A stretch of 64,000 bases of DNA from Thalassolituus maritimus (GTDB lineage: Bacteria; Pseudomonadota; Gammaproteobacteria; Pseudomonadales; Oceanobacteraceae): contig CAJWBH010000010.1 in NCBI GenBank assembly GCA_913019975.1, positions 62,001 to 126,000 on the forward strand, in the 5' to 3' direction. The notes beneath the pieces are model-generated. The model did no database searches and was not told where the DNA came from. It was given only the letters and a program-made list of their open reading frames with translations. Every line of letters starts with the position of its first letter. Position 1 is the stretch's first letter. The position numbers and the translations under genes were made by a program. This document shows positions 24,151-34,629 of this stretch, piece after piece.

Positions 24151-24167
24151 CCTATGGGGAGGTCATT
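24151..24167 (+). repeat. attR-like repeat
   Basis: CCTATGGGGAGGTCATT duplicates the end of tRNA-Arg(CCT) with a single mismatch and marks the right edge of the island. The MFS gene begins about 105 bases further on. Confidence 0.75.
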
Positions 24168-24272
24168 TCTGAATATCACTGTTTCACCTCTCACACCTCG
24201 CCGATGACGCTAAATATACGATAAGCTCCGTGTTCAGGAACGTCAGGTTCAGGGACTTTAAGGCACTCATCC

Positions 24273-25478
24273 ATGCAACTCAGTGAAGCTCAACAAACCA
24301 ATAATATCTGGCGTCTGGCAATTGCTCAGGCACTGGCGGGTGCAAACTCGGTCGTGATTTTTGCCACCAGCGCGGTCATAGGTCATCAGCTGGCTCCTGA
24401 TCCGGCACTGGCGACACTCCCGATTTCTCTGTTTGTTGTAGGCATGGCACTTTGCATTCTGCCCTCGGGGCTCATAGCACAGCGCTATGGGCGCCTGATT
24501 GCATTTCAGGCCGGTACTGCTCTGGGGGTACTTTCGGGGGTATCGGCGATGGCTGCAATGATCTACAGTTCATTCACTCTTCTGTGCCTGTCGACAATAT
24601 TCGGCGGCGCGTATGCTGCGGTGGTTCTGTCCTTTCGTTTTGCGGCGACCGATGGCGTAGCGCCTGACAGGCAGCCACGAGCATTGTCTATGGTGATGGC
24701 TGGCGGAATCGCGGCAGGTGTCGTTGGCCCCCAGCTGATTACGCACACGATGAATCTCTCTCTGCCCGGGTTAGATACTCCACCCTTTGCGGCGTCTTTC
24801 CTGATTCAGGCGCTTACTGCAGCCCTTGCCGGCGCAGTTCTGTCGGGTGTTAAGTTGCCACGCCCTAGCGTTGAAGAAGTTGCTGGAGGTCGCGCGCTGG
24901 GTGACATTATTCGCCAGCCCCTCTTTCTGCCTGCCGTTGTTTGTGGTGCCGTCTCTTACCTGGTGATGAACTTCCTGATGACGGCCGCTCCGCTTGCGAT
25001 GCATTTTCATGGACACTCGCAGGCCGATGCAAACCTGGGAATTCAATGGCATGTGATTGCCATGTATGGGCCCAGCTTTTTTACCGGGCACCTGATTGCG
25101 CGTTTCGGAGCCATCCGTATTTCAGCTCTAGGATTGATACTCACTGCCATTGCAGCCGGAATTTCTCTCCATGGTGTGGATGTACTCCACTTCTGGTCCA
25201 TGCTGATCGTACTGGGCATAGGCTGGAATTTTGGCTTCCTCGGAGCGTCAGCGCTGATCCTACAGTGCCACCGATCAGAAGAGAAAAACCGTGTGCAATC
25301 ACTGAATGATTTCATCGTATTCTCGCTGATGGCAATCGGCTCTTTTGCCTCGGGGGGCATACTCAGCTACTGGGGGTGGGATATCGTGCTCTGGGTATCA
25401 TTTGTTCCTGTCATTGTTGCCTCTGTCATTATGCTGTTGGTTCAATTCAACCGGTCAGCCGCTGTGGCCGAAAGCTGA
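24273..25478 (+). CDS. MFS transporter
   Basis: The 401-aa product reads as a 12-helix major facilitator. The loop after helix 2 has GLIAQRYGRLIAFQAG, a variant of the MFS motif GxxaDrxGrrxxl. Hydrophobic segments are evenly spaced through the protein, with a central loop near VKLPRPSVEEVAGGRAL. The substrate cannot be read from sequence. It resembles the YfmO/drug-efflux-like group that moves small organic compounds, but this is not secure. It stands alone between the island and katG, with no partner genes. Confidence 0.85.
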   Translation: MQLSEAQQTNNIWRLAIAQALAGANSVVIFATSAVIGHQLAPDPALATLPISLFVVGMALCILPSGLIAQRYGRLIAFQAGTALGVLSGVSAMAAMIYSSFTLLCLSTIFGGAYAAVVLSFRFAATDGVAPDRQPRALSMVMAGGIAAGVVGPQLITHTMNLSLPGLDTPPFAASFLIQALTAALAGAVLSGVKLPRPSVEEVAGGRALGDIIRQPLFLPAVVCGAVSYLVMNFLMTAAPLAMHFHGHSQADANLGIQWHVIAMYGPSFFTGHLIARFGAIRISALGLILTAIAAGISLHGVDVLHFWSMLIVLGIGWNFGFLGASALILQCHRSEEKNRVQSLNDFIVFSLMAIGSFASGGILSYWGWDIVLWVSFVPVIVASVIMLLVQFNRSAAVAES

Positions 25479-25648
25479 ATTTTTGTTGAGTGTGCAGCCC
25501 CGAAGCATAAGCCCTCACGCCTTCCGACAGAGCTTAATCAATTATTACTATCGCCTCGATACATTTAATATAATTTTAATATCAACGTATCGGGCTACTC
25601 TGTATCTTAGTAATCACAAGCAACGCTAACAACGATAGCAATTGATGA

Positions 25649-27838
<2,190 letters not shown>

Positions 27839-27855
27839 TTACTTCGCTGGGTTTC

Positions 27856-27905
27856 AGGCCCGCATCCGCGCCGGTCACAGCGGTGCGTCGTGCGGGCCTC
27901 TTTCG
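27856..27905 (+). terminator. Terminator after katG
   Basis: AGGCCCGCA (27856-27864) pairs with TGCGGGCCT (27891-27899), and a CTTTC tract follows. The loop is long and itself contains a smaller GC-rich hairpin (CCGCGCCGGT/GCGGTGCG). It lies about 17 bases after the stop. Confidence 0.65.
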
Positions 27906-28013
27906 TTCTGCTGCCTCAGAACTCTGTTGATAATCCGGGCAGTTTCTGTACTATCGGGCGTAATAATAATTATCAGAAACGGGCGCTGATGCGCTGCGAT
28001 TACGGAAAACACT

Positions 28014-28679
28014 ATGCCCTCGTTCAAGTCTGCTGTCCTGGCTGCGGCCGTTGCCCTTCCTACTCTGTCATTTGCCGACTCGGCGATAAACTATGATTAC
28101 GTTCAGGCTAGCTTCGCAAAGAGCAAGCAGGATTCTCCTTCTTCGGGAGAGCCTGAAAAAACAACAGCAACGGTCCTTGAGCTCCAGAAAGATCTTGGAT
28201 ATCAGGTAGTCGCCAGTGTTTCCGCGGGATTTGTTGAGCTGAAAGACCGCTATGAGACAGATGAAGCCAGATATGGAGCCGATGTTGATCAGCGGACATT
28301 ACGGATTGCTATCGATCGCTACTTCCAGATCACCCCTACCCTGCACTTCATCCCAGGACTGTCGTACAGCGAAATTAAGTCTGATGTAGAAACTAAGTTT
28401 CAACGCACTGATGTGAATTTCTTCTTCAGCGAATCCACGGTGACCTATACCGACAGCTCGGCGCTTAATCTTGAAACCCGCTATCGTCTATCTGAATACT
28501 CACCTCTGGAATTATCAGGCACTGTGTCTTATGCGACCGGTGAAGAGGAAGATTCGATTATCGTCGACCTGTCTGCGGAGCTGAATATTTCAGACATTCT
28601 GTCTGGTCGTTTTTCTTACCAGAAAGATATTGAGCACTCTGCCCCAACCTACGTTTACGGTATCCGTGTTTACTTCTGA
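28014..28679 (+). CDS. Small outer-membrane beta-barrel protein
   Basis: The 221-aa precursor has a Sec signal peptide (SAVLAAAVALPTLSFA, cleavage about residue 22). The mature part alternates hydrophobic and polar residues in about eight strands and ends in GIRVYF, the aromatic C-terminus recognised by the BAM complex. The mature start NYDYVQASFAKSK resembles the start of the barrel at 29168 (NYDYLGITYDYQR), so the two are probably paralogues. Similar 8-strand barrels are adhesins or porin-like; the function here is unknown. Confidence 0.72.
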   Translation: MPSFKSAVLAAAVALPTLSFADSAINYDYVQASFAKSKQDSPSSGEPEKTTATVLELQKDLGYQVVASVSAGFVELKDRYETDEARYGADVDQRTLRIAIDRYFQITPTLHFIPGLSYSEIKSDVETKFQRTDVNFFFSESTVTYTDSSALNLETRYRLSEYSPLELSGTVSYATGEEEDSIIVDLSAELNISDILSGRFSYQKDIEHSAPTYVYGIRVYF

Positions 28680-28697
28680 TGCGTTTATTTCAGACAC

Positions 28698-29105
28698 TCA
28701 GCGATATGTGGAACATTCCTGAGTGTCGTCACAAATCGAAAGCCGATTATTGTCCCGCTCGTACGTCCCAGTGTGATTAGAAGAATTACAGCCAGGGTCT
28801 CCGCCTGAACTTCCTACCCGATACGTGCACTGCTTAAGAACATAGGAACCTGATGTTTCGTCACCCAGAAACGTCAGACTGCAATCACAACGTGATCCGT
28901 CTTCTTCGACAAAGTAATAGGCGAGGTTACTGTTTAGTGCGCCGCCGGTGAGATCAAGAAGGAAACCGCTGCCTGTTTCTGTCCACTCACGAAACAGCCC
29001 TTCGTCAGTTTCTTCATCTGTACCGCTGCTTAACGTAGTGGCGGGAGAGCCTCCTCCACAGGCGAGGAGAGCGATAGTTAGTAGCAGAATCAGGAAAGGT
29101 TTCAT
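28698..29105 (-). CDS. Small predicted lipoprotein
   Basis: The 135-aa product begins MKPFLILLLTIALLACGGGS, a clear lipoprotein signal peptide with Cys at about residue 16. The mature part is Ser/Gly/Asp-rich with an unusual number of cysteines (CDCSLTF, LKQC, DPGCNSS, ICDDTQEC), which could form disulfides in the periplasm. It lies between two related barrel genes, with a 60-base gap to the one upstream. No family is recognised. Confidence 0.6.
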   Translation of the reverse strand: MKPFLILLLTIALLACGGGSPATTLSSGTDEETDEGLFREWTETGSGFLLDLTGGALNSNLAYYFVEEDGSRCDCSLTFLGDETSGSYVLKQCTYRVGSSGGDPGCNSSNHTGTYERDNNRLSICDDTQECSTYR

Positions 29106-29167
29106 TCAACGTCCTTGTTGGTTTGCAGGAGCACAAATCCTCTTGCACTCCATGGTTATTATTTATT

Positions 29168-29836
29168 TCAGTAGTAGAGGAATATGCCTGTTCCAAAGGC
29201 ACGATAATCTGAATCCAGATAGGTCGTCATATCGAGATACGCCTCCATCGTACCGACTAAGCGCGTACTGACCCGGCCACGGAAGTAAGCGTCGTTGGTA
29301 TCCTCTGTCACTATGACACCGAGCAACGGCTGAATATCGATACTGTTGTAGTCATCCAGGAACCAGCGAATACCCGCAGATATATCCGCAAAGGGCTCAG
29401 AGCCTGACTCATCGACCACGGTCGTGGTGGCATCACCATCCACTTTCAGGCTCGAGTATACATCATAAAACGCATATCCAAGCTTGACTGTACCCACCGC
29501 ATCCGCTTTTGCCGTGAATGGAATATGAGCGCCTAAACTGACACCCAGATCGATAGAATCCCGCTCGTAGAAGTAGGAATCTCCAGAGTTCATCAACTCG
29601 TCATCGGTAAATTCGGTGGTACCGAACGCCTGATAGATGAGCCCTTGCTTCAGCTCTTCGGAGTATATTGCCGTAACCCGATGCCCTTCCAGTTCTTCAC
29701 TGAAGCCATCAACGCCAATACGCTGGTAATCGTAAGTGATACCCAGATAGTCGTAATTAAACGGTTCGGCGGCAATTGCAGACAAAGCGCAGGTCATTCC
29801 TAACAGCGCACTGACTGAAGCGTATATTGGTCTCAT
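29168..29836 (-). CDS. Small outer-membrane beta-barrel protein (paralogue)
   Basis: Signal peptide YASVSALLGMTCALSAIAA is followed by a mature start EPFNYDYLGITYDYQRIG and a barrel of about 200 residues ending GTGIFLYY. The start is the ATG at 29836: GAGAGG lies seven bases upstream, whereas the in-frame GTG at 29851 would overlap that site. Like its relative at 28014 it has repeated amphipathic strands and an aromatic C-terminus. The role is unknown. Confidence 0.68.
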   Translation of the reverse strand: MRPIYASVSALLGMTCALSAIAAEPFNYDYLGITYDYQRIGVDGFSEELEGHRVTAIYSEELKQGLIYQAFGTTEFTDDELMNSGDSYFYERDSIDLGVSLGAHIPFTAKADAVGTVKLGYAFYDVYSSLKVDGDATTTVVDESGSEPFADISAGIRWFLDDYNSIDIQPLLGVIVTEDTNDAYFRGRVSTRLVGTMEAYLDMTTYLDSDYRAFGTGIFLYY

Positions 29837-30231
29837 TCTTGAGCCTCTCACAGGTTGTTAACTACCCAGGAGTTGTGGTGAATGCCACCTCTGCGGGCAG
29901 CTTCGTCAAGATTACCACCGGGTGCTTTTGGCCTGCAAATCCAAGTCTCATTATCTTGATCTGGCGCCATAATTCGATTATCCGGGCTTAGCCCTGAGAC
30001 TGCGCCAGAAAAGCGCGAAGCCCCCCAAGCACAAACACTCTTGCAGCATTATAGGTTTCAGAAAAGGCCGAGCTCTGAACTTCGCCTCGTGTCATGCTGT
30101 TGACCCTGAAGTTGTCCGCAAAGACGCTGAAGTATGTCAATCGGCTGGTACCAGGGGCTCGCTGGTGTTCTGAACAGCAGCGGCATACCCCTGGATTCTT
30201 CCCTTGAAAATGTTCTTACCAGATTACGTAA
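29837..30231. other. Gene-free interval between the barrel gene and the M19-like gene
   Basis: This roughly 390-base stretch has no ORF with a convincing start and ribosome-binding site. A minus-strand frame at about 30170-29995 reads protein-like (NFRVNSMTRGEVQ, ARVFVLGGLRAFLAQ) but has only weak start codons; it may be a decayed gene. No clear terminator with a U tract is seen. Confidence 0.4.
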
Positions 30232-32394
30232 TTAATCAATATCTTTCAGACCAGTCGGTTCATAATGCTCGGTGACACCCGCGGCCGTTGATCGCTCCCA
30301 GGTCTGCAGATACGCCTCTGCAGACGTCATGACAGCTTCATAGGTTCGCACTGGCGCCTGTTGACGCAGGTCTTCTATAAAGTCGGCCAGCATGCCGTAA
30401 TGCGCCATTCCATCCTGATTAAAATCAAAGGTCCGGTTACCTGATACCTGGCGGTTAAACTCGATACCGAACTCCGATATAAATGGATAAAGTAATGGGT
30501 TCGTTGCCACATCCGATCTCGGACCCGGCTGTCCACCCAGGCCGCTCATGTCGGTACCAATACCGACACCGTTGAGATATTCGGTATCTGCCAGAATATC
30601 CAGATAACGATCAACACGACGAACCAGGTCCGTCGCGTCGCTATTATAAGGGGCTACGAATCCGCCCGCTTCGATCAGACGCTCAGTATTACGGTGCACA
30701 GCTCCTCCGGGCGCATTAAGCATCCAGCTGTGCGTCGAGAGAACACCGCTGTAACCTCTGGCTTCGGCAATATCCATGACCGCTGTCGCGGTTGCGTCAC
30801 TCATATGGTCCAGTTCAACCATCATTTTCAGGTCAATCATGCGGTTCACGAGGTAGCTTCCCAGAGGACTCAGGCCGTGTTGATTGCAGTGCGGACGAGA
30901 TTCGTCGTATTCCGGATTAAGGTGCACGGCATCAAGAATTTCCCGAATAACAGGGATATCTCCGATAAGAGGAAAGCCGGACGTCATTGGCTTACCGTGG
31001 GTATGTGCTGCACATTCTTCTGTTTCAAAAAAGCGCCCCGTAGACAGCAGCTGCCCGATATTAATAAAACCACTTTCAACAACAGATCCGGCCAGTTGAT
31101 TATCGAATTTATGAGTCGGGTACAAAGAGCGAACCCCAAGGTCGTATACTTCCTGAAGTTGAGCCTCTATGGTTTCACGGGTGCAGTAGTCATTCAGTCC
31201 GCAGTTAAAGGTTTCCGAGGCTTCAATACCCAGCACCACGGCCATCCGCCCTTCGGCGATTGTTTCACGGGCTTCCTGAGGTGTGGTGACAATATGGAAA
31301 AAGCCTTTACCCGGCCCTCCCGCCTGCGCATCGACATACTCTTCGAGTTCACGAAGCCGCTGTGCCTGCAAGCGGATTGAGTCCATAACATTGCAGCTGT
31401 TCGGGTTTATCCATGATGCAGGATTGATCCGGCTCTGAGCCCAGCAGAGCACTTCATTTTCAACCAGGTTGGTAACCATAATGCGTAGCCCCGACAGGTA
31501 AGCACGCTCCATCCATTTATAGTAGTAGCCCGAGTGACTCATCTGCTGATGATTTGGCCACCAGGGAAAATCTGGCCAGCCACGGGTGTCGTAGCGGTTG
31601 TTAATATCGTTAAAGGTGTAGAGATTACCAATCAGGTCGAGCGATCCATCTTTACCGTGAAGATGGGCAGAATCTTTCAGTGCTTCCTCTACACCGAAGC
31701 GGTGGAAAGGCTCTCCCGCCATGAATTTTCCGCCCATAAATTCGTAGGACGAAATATGAGTATGTGCGTCGATATAACCACGGACGGGTAAATCCACATT
31801 ACCTTTCAAAGCGTCGCGATCGCCATAGGCATTAACCGCTACCTCAGGGAAGTCAGCACAACCTTCAAGCTCAACGAAATTCAGAGCGGTTTCTTTATTC
31901 AGAGATAACAAGTCGAGGGCGCTGGTAAAATAGAGCTCACCATTACGGATACGATGTGCCAACTGCAAACCGGTTTGCGCATTGTAGAGTGCATATCCCT
32001 CACCCGTGGATTCCAACGTCCATTCGGTACGATCATTGGCTGACTCGGCTGCTCTGACTATCGTGGTTACACTTGCGCCCAGGTAGCGGCTGGAGGCATC
32101 ACGCAGCAAAAAGTGCTGATGTCGACTGGGTTTCATATAGAAAAGACTGGCACTGGTGGCTGATTCGCCAGAGAACGAATAAGACGGCAAGCCATCTGCC
32201 CAGCCCGGGTTCTCCTCGTAACGCAGCCACAGGCCTGTCCCGGGGGACTGTATACCGACGCATCTCTGGGCCAGGCTCGCCACACTGCCTTGATAGGGCT
32301 CAGCGAGTTCAGGAGCAGGAGGAGAAGACATCGCAAATGTATTGGTCGAGGACAGCAGAAAACCCGCTGCAATCCATGAGCGTAACCGAGACAT
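30232..32394 (-). CDS. Secreted amidohydrolase (M19/membrane-dipeptidase-like) with N-terminal beta-trefoil-like domain
   Basis: The 720-aa precursor has a signal peptide (SWIAAGFLLSSTNTFA). Residues about 45-185 look like a ricin/fascin-type beta-trefoil (LFYMKPSRHQHFLLRDASSR, ALYNAQTGLQL). The hydrolase part starts VRGYIDAHTHISSYEFMGG, with the metal-binding HxH. It continues with VVLGIEASETFNCG, LYPTHKFDNQLAG, MVELDHMSDATATAV and VLSTHSWMLNAPGG, which match the metal-ligand strands of membrane dipeptidases. Likely cleaves small peptides or amides outside the cytoplasm; the substrate is unknown. It is monocistronic and divergent from the WHy lipoprotein gene. Confidence 0.7.
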   Translation of the reverse strand: MSRLRSWIAAGFLLSSTNTFAMSSPPAPELAEPYQGSVASLAQRCVGIQSPGTGLWLRYEENPGWADGLPSYSFSGESATSASLFYMKPSRHQHFLLRDASSRYLGASVTTIVRAAESANDRTEWTLESTGEGYALYNAQTGLQLAHRIRNGELYFTSALDLLSLNKETALNFVELEGCADFPEVAVNAYGDRDALKGNVDLPVRGYIDAHTHISSYEFMGGKFMAGEPFHRFGVEEALKDSAHLHGKDGSLDLIGNLYTFNDINNRYDTRGWPDFPWWPNHQQMSHSGYYYKWMERAYLSGLRIMVTNLVENEVLCWAQSRINPASWINPNSCNVMDSIRLQAQRLRELEEYVDAQAGGPGKGFFHIVTTPQEARETIAEGRMAVVLGIEASETFNCGLNDYCTRETIEAQLQEVYDLGVRSLYPTHKFDNQLAGSVVESGFINIGQLLSTGRFFETEECAAHTHGKPMTSGFPLIGDIPVIREILDAVHLNPEYDESRPHCNQHGLSPLGSYLVNRMIDLKMMVELDHMSDATATAVMDIAEARGYSGVLSTHSWMLNAPGGAVHRNTERLIEAGGFVAPYNSDATDLVRRVDRYLDILADTEYLNGVGIGTDMSGLGGQPGPRSDVATNPLLYPFISEFGIEFNRQVSGNRTFDFNQDGMAHYGMLADFIEDLRQQAPVRTYEAVMTSAEAYLQTWERSTAAGVTEHYEPTGLKDID

Positions 32395-32588
32395 AACATC
32401 ACCTTTATTATTTTTATTTTTGTTTCGTATTTTCGTTTTGCAGGTTCAAACTACGTGTATTAAAGGCCATGGCCAAGGAGTAAATCCGGTTCGGCCCAAA
32501 AAGAACCAGATCAGGCCCACTGGAACCATCCCTTATCAGGCGGTAGAGTAGCGCCTGACTTTTTTACTCTGACATCCGGGCCACTCTG

Positions 32589-33446
32589 ATGAATTCACGA
32601 TCACTTATACGACTGACGAGCACCACTCTGTTTGTTACTTTCCTTGCATCCTGTGCAACCTTAAAAGGTATCGTGGATGTCAAAAAGCCTACCGCAGAGG
32701 TTGCGGGCGTTTCTCTGGGTAGCCTGTCCCTGGAACAAGCAACCCTGCTGGTCGATGTTGCCGTCAGTAATCCGAATGGGTTTGCACTGGATGCCGCTGG
32801 CTTTGACCTTGATCTGGGCGTCGGCGGATCACCTCTGGCCTCGGTAAATCAACCAGACGCAACCGTGACTGTACCCGCCAATGGTACTGAATCTGTGCAG
32901 CTGCCAGTGACTCTGAAATTCACCGACCTGGCCAACGCGATTGGCGGCCTGAGCGGTAAAAATTCTGTTGATTACACGCTCGACGGCAATGTGCTCATGG
33001 ATGTTCCAGTCATGGGCAATATCAGTATTCCCGTTAATTTCGCAGGCAACCTGCCGATACCGCAGCTGCCGGAGATTACATTCAGTGATATCAGCCTGTC
33101 GGATGTCAGCTGGAGCGGAGCCAAACTGATGCTCAGCCTGGACGTAGAAAACCCAAATGCTTTCGGACTGGATCTCAATTCTTTGGCCTATAACCTTCAG
33201 GCTGAAGGAAAGTCACTGGGTAAAGGTGCACTCAGCAGCGTTAAACTCGAGGAAGGCCAATCGCAGAAAATTGATATTCCTCTGGAGGTCAGTCTGACTA
33301 ACCTGGGAATCAGCCTTTTCCGCATGCTGTCTGGTGGAGAAGCGGTCAAAGTGGGGATCGACGGCAGTGCAGACGTCACGCCTGACATTGGTCTCTGGAA
33401 GCCCGAGCCTCTTAAATTCAAGGCGGAGCGTACGCTGAATCCTTAA
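32589..33446 (+). CDS. LEA-2/WHy-domain lipoprotein with two repeats
   Basis: The 285-aa precursor has a lipobox (FLASCATL, Cys about residue 22). Two copies of the water-stress-and-hypersensitive-response (WHy) fold follow: VDVAVSNPNGFALDAAGFDL (about 55-155) and LSLDVENPNAFGLDLNSLAY (about 180-280). Each has the NPNxF core. WHy/LEA-2 proteins are linked to desiccation or stress protection and to envelope roles in bacteria. The gene stands alone and converges with the Zorya-like operon, ten bases apart. Confidence 0.8.
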   Translation: MNSRSLIRLTSTTLFVTFLASCATLKGIVDVKKPTAEVAGVSLGSLSLEQATLLVDVAVSNPNGFALDAAGFDLDLGVGGSPLASVNQPDATVTVPANGTESVQLPVTLKFTDLANAIGGLSGKNSVDYTLDGNVLMDVPVMGNISIPVNFAGNLPIPQLPEITFSDISLSDVSWSGAKLMLSLDVENPNAFGLDLNSLAYNLQAEGKSLGKGALSSVKLEEGQSQKIDIPLEVSLTNLGISLFRMLSGGEAVKVGIDGSADVTPDIGLWKPEPLKFKAERTLNP

Positions 33447-33455
33447 CCGGGCGAT

Positions 33456-33914
33456 TTATACCGGGTAGAAGGGATAATCCTGTCGGAAACGCTCCATAGA
33501 GAAGAGTTCGTCCAATTGCTCAGACAAACGACGACTCTTGCGGCCGTCCAGGCCCAGATATTTGAGTTCTGCCAGACAGTCGGGGCATATGCTGAGTGTT
33601 TTTTCAGGATCACGTGTGCTGACCTTGATGCTGTCAGCGTCCCGAAGCCGGTGGAGTTCGTGACAAGCAGCGAGGTGAATCTGCCCCTCCCCTTCAATCC
33701 ATACCCGGGAATTCTTTAGTGCGAGTGTACGGTCAGGGAGGATGCGTAATTGCCCGGGGAGCGCGATCAGTACCCCTCTGGCCAATTGGTCACGTTCGCC
33801 GAATGTCAGCTGATGTTCAGGGTCGAATTCGACAAAATGTCCATAGCCATCCGCTCCCATACGATGCTTGAGCGCGTTGAATTCCGACGCCTCAAGAAAG
33901 TTGTAGAGTTTCAT
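33456..33914 (-). CDS. Small Cys/His protein of the Zorya-like operon
   Basis: The 152-aa product is not from a family I can name. It has a putative zinc site: H80-x3-C84-H85-x2-H88 (QIHLAACHELHRL) and C110-P-D-C113 (SICPDCLAELKYLG). The spacing suggests a treble-clef or ribbon fold, possibly a degenerate HNH-type nuclease, but no catalytic signature is certain. It starts inside the stop codon of the ZorB-like gene (ATGA overlap), so the two are made in fixed ratio. Position equals that of effectors in Zorya systems. Function inferred from context only. Confidence 0.6.
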   Translation of the reverse strand: MKLYNFLEASEFNALKHRMGADGYGHFVEFDPEHQLTFGERDQLARGVLIALPGQLRILPDRTLALKNSRVWIEGEGQIHLAACHELHRLRDADSIKVSTRDPEKTLSICPDCLAELKYLGLDGRKSRRLSEQLDELFSMERFRQDYPFYPV

Positions 33915-34627
33915 GGCTGAACCCGGTCGAGTATCGTAGCAATGCGCCCTTCAGCATCGGTACGCACCCGGAACTCAACCCGCCGGGAAGCAGAGCCAAG
34001 CTCACTGCCCTCATCATCCCGTACGACCTTGGCAGAAGATAGGCCATTGGCCGTGAGATGCGCCTTCAACCAGTTTTTATCGTCGGCAACGGGTTTCAGT
34101 CCGAGCACATAGGCAAGCGTTGAGCGCGTGCGCTCCTGCGACAGATTCATATTAAGAATATAAGCTTCGTCCTCCGAACGTGCACCAAACCAACCACTGG
34201 AGGTATGCCCTTCAATGCGCACTTCGAGAATATCGTCGCGGTACTGCTCCTGAGTGATAATTCGCACATAGCGAGGGAAGAAATCATCAAGGATGGCCTG
34301 AAACTCTGGTTTGAGTTCTGCCTCTCCCTTATCGAACAGAACATCGGTGTTATTAAAACGGAAAGCCAGATCTTCATCGAGCTCAGCCCCCCATCGTGGC
34401 ATGTCGTCAGCGAATTCGGTCTCAAGATCCTTGTACAACTGGGTGCGGAGCTGATCGTACAGGATCGCCACATCACGAATTTTATCGCGCTCAGTTTCGA
34501 CGTTAATCATAAAGACCACGGAGACCAGCATGAACACCATCATCAAGCCCGCCATTAAGTCAGAAACAGCCACCCAATGACCTTCGTGATCCTGCGAGTC
34601 ATCCAGCTTCTGAGAGTCATCCAGCAT
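33911..34627 (-). CDS. ZorB-like OmpA/MotB-family stator protein
   Basis: The 238-aa product has one N-terminal transmembrane helix (about residues 22-41) preceded by HWVAVSDLMAG, with Asp23 where MotB and ZorB have the proton-carrying Asp. The periplasmic part ends in an OmpA-like peptidoglycan-binding domain (about 90-230): VLFDKGEAELKPEF, EVRIEGHTSSGW, NLSQERTRSTLAYVLG and SASRRVEFRV. It follows the ZorA-like gene by 2 bases and overlaps the Cys/His gene by 4. Paired with a long-tailed MotA homologue it fits ZorB better than flagellar MotB or TolR. Confidence 0.72.
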   Translation of the reverse strand: MLDDSQKLDDSQDHEGHWVAVSDLMAGLMMVFMLVSVVFMINVETERDKIRDVAILYDQLRTQLYKDLETEFADDMPRWGAELDEDLAFRFNNTDVLFDKGEAELKPEFQAILDDFFPRYVRIITQEQYRDDILEVRIEGHTSSGWFGARSEDEAYILNMNLSQERTRSTLAYVLGLKPVADDKNWLKAHLTANGLSSAKVVRDDEGSELGSASRRVEFRVRTDAEGRIATILDRVQP

Positions 34628-34629
34628 GG

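Larger units (their letters stand above)
20972..24167. mobile_element. Small genomic island integrated in tRNA-Arg(CCT)
   Basis: CCTATGGGGAGG-C-CATT at the tRNA 3' end (20972-20988) recurs as CCTATGGGGAGG-T-CATT at 24151-24167, a 16/17 direct repeat that fits attL/attR. About 3.2 kb lies between. Inside each end is the 20-base direct repeat GGGGTAACT(T/A)TCGGGGTAAC (21101-21120 and 24070-24089). No integrase gene remains. Cargo: AlpA-like remnant, HTH protein, nucleotidyltransferase pair, nuclease-EVE fusion. The layout says degenerate integrative element; mobility now would need an integrase in trans. Confidence 0.78.

Noticed and set aside
29995-30170. Protein-like minus-strand frame between barrel and M19-like gene
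   Set aside because: It reads well (NFRVNSMTRGEVQ, VFVLGGLRAFLA) but has no credible start; I could not tie it to a family, so it is only mentioned as a possible gene remnant.
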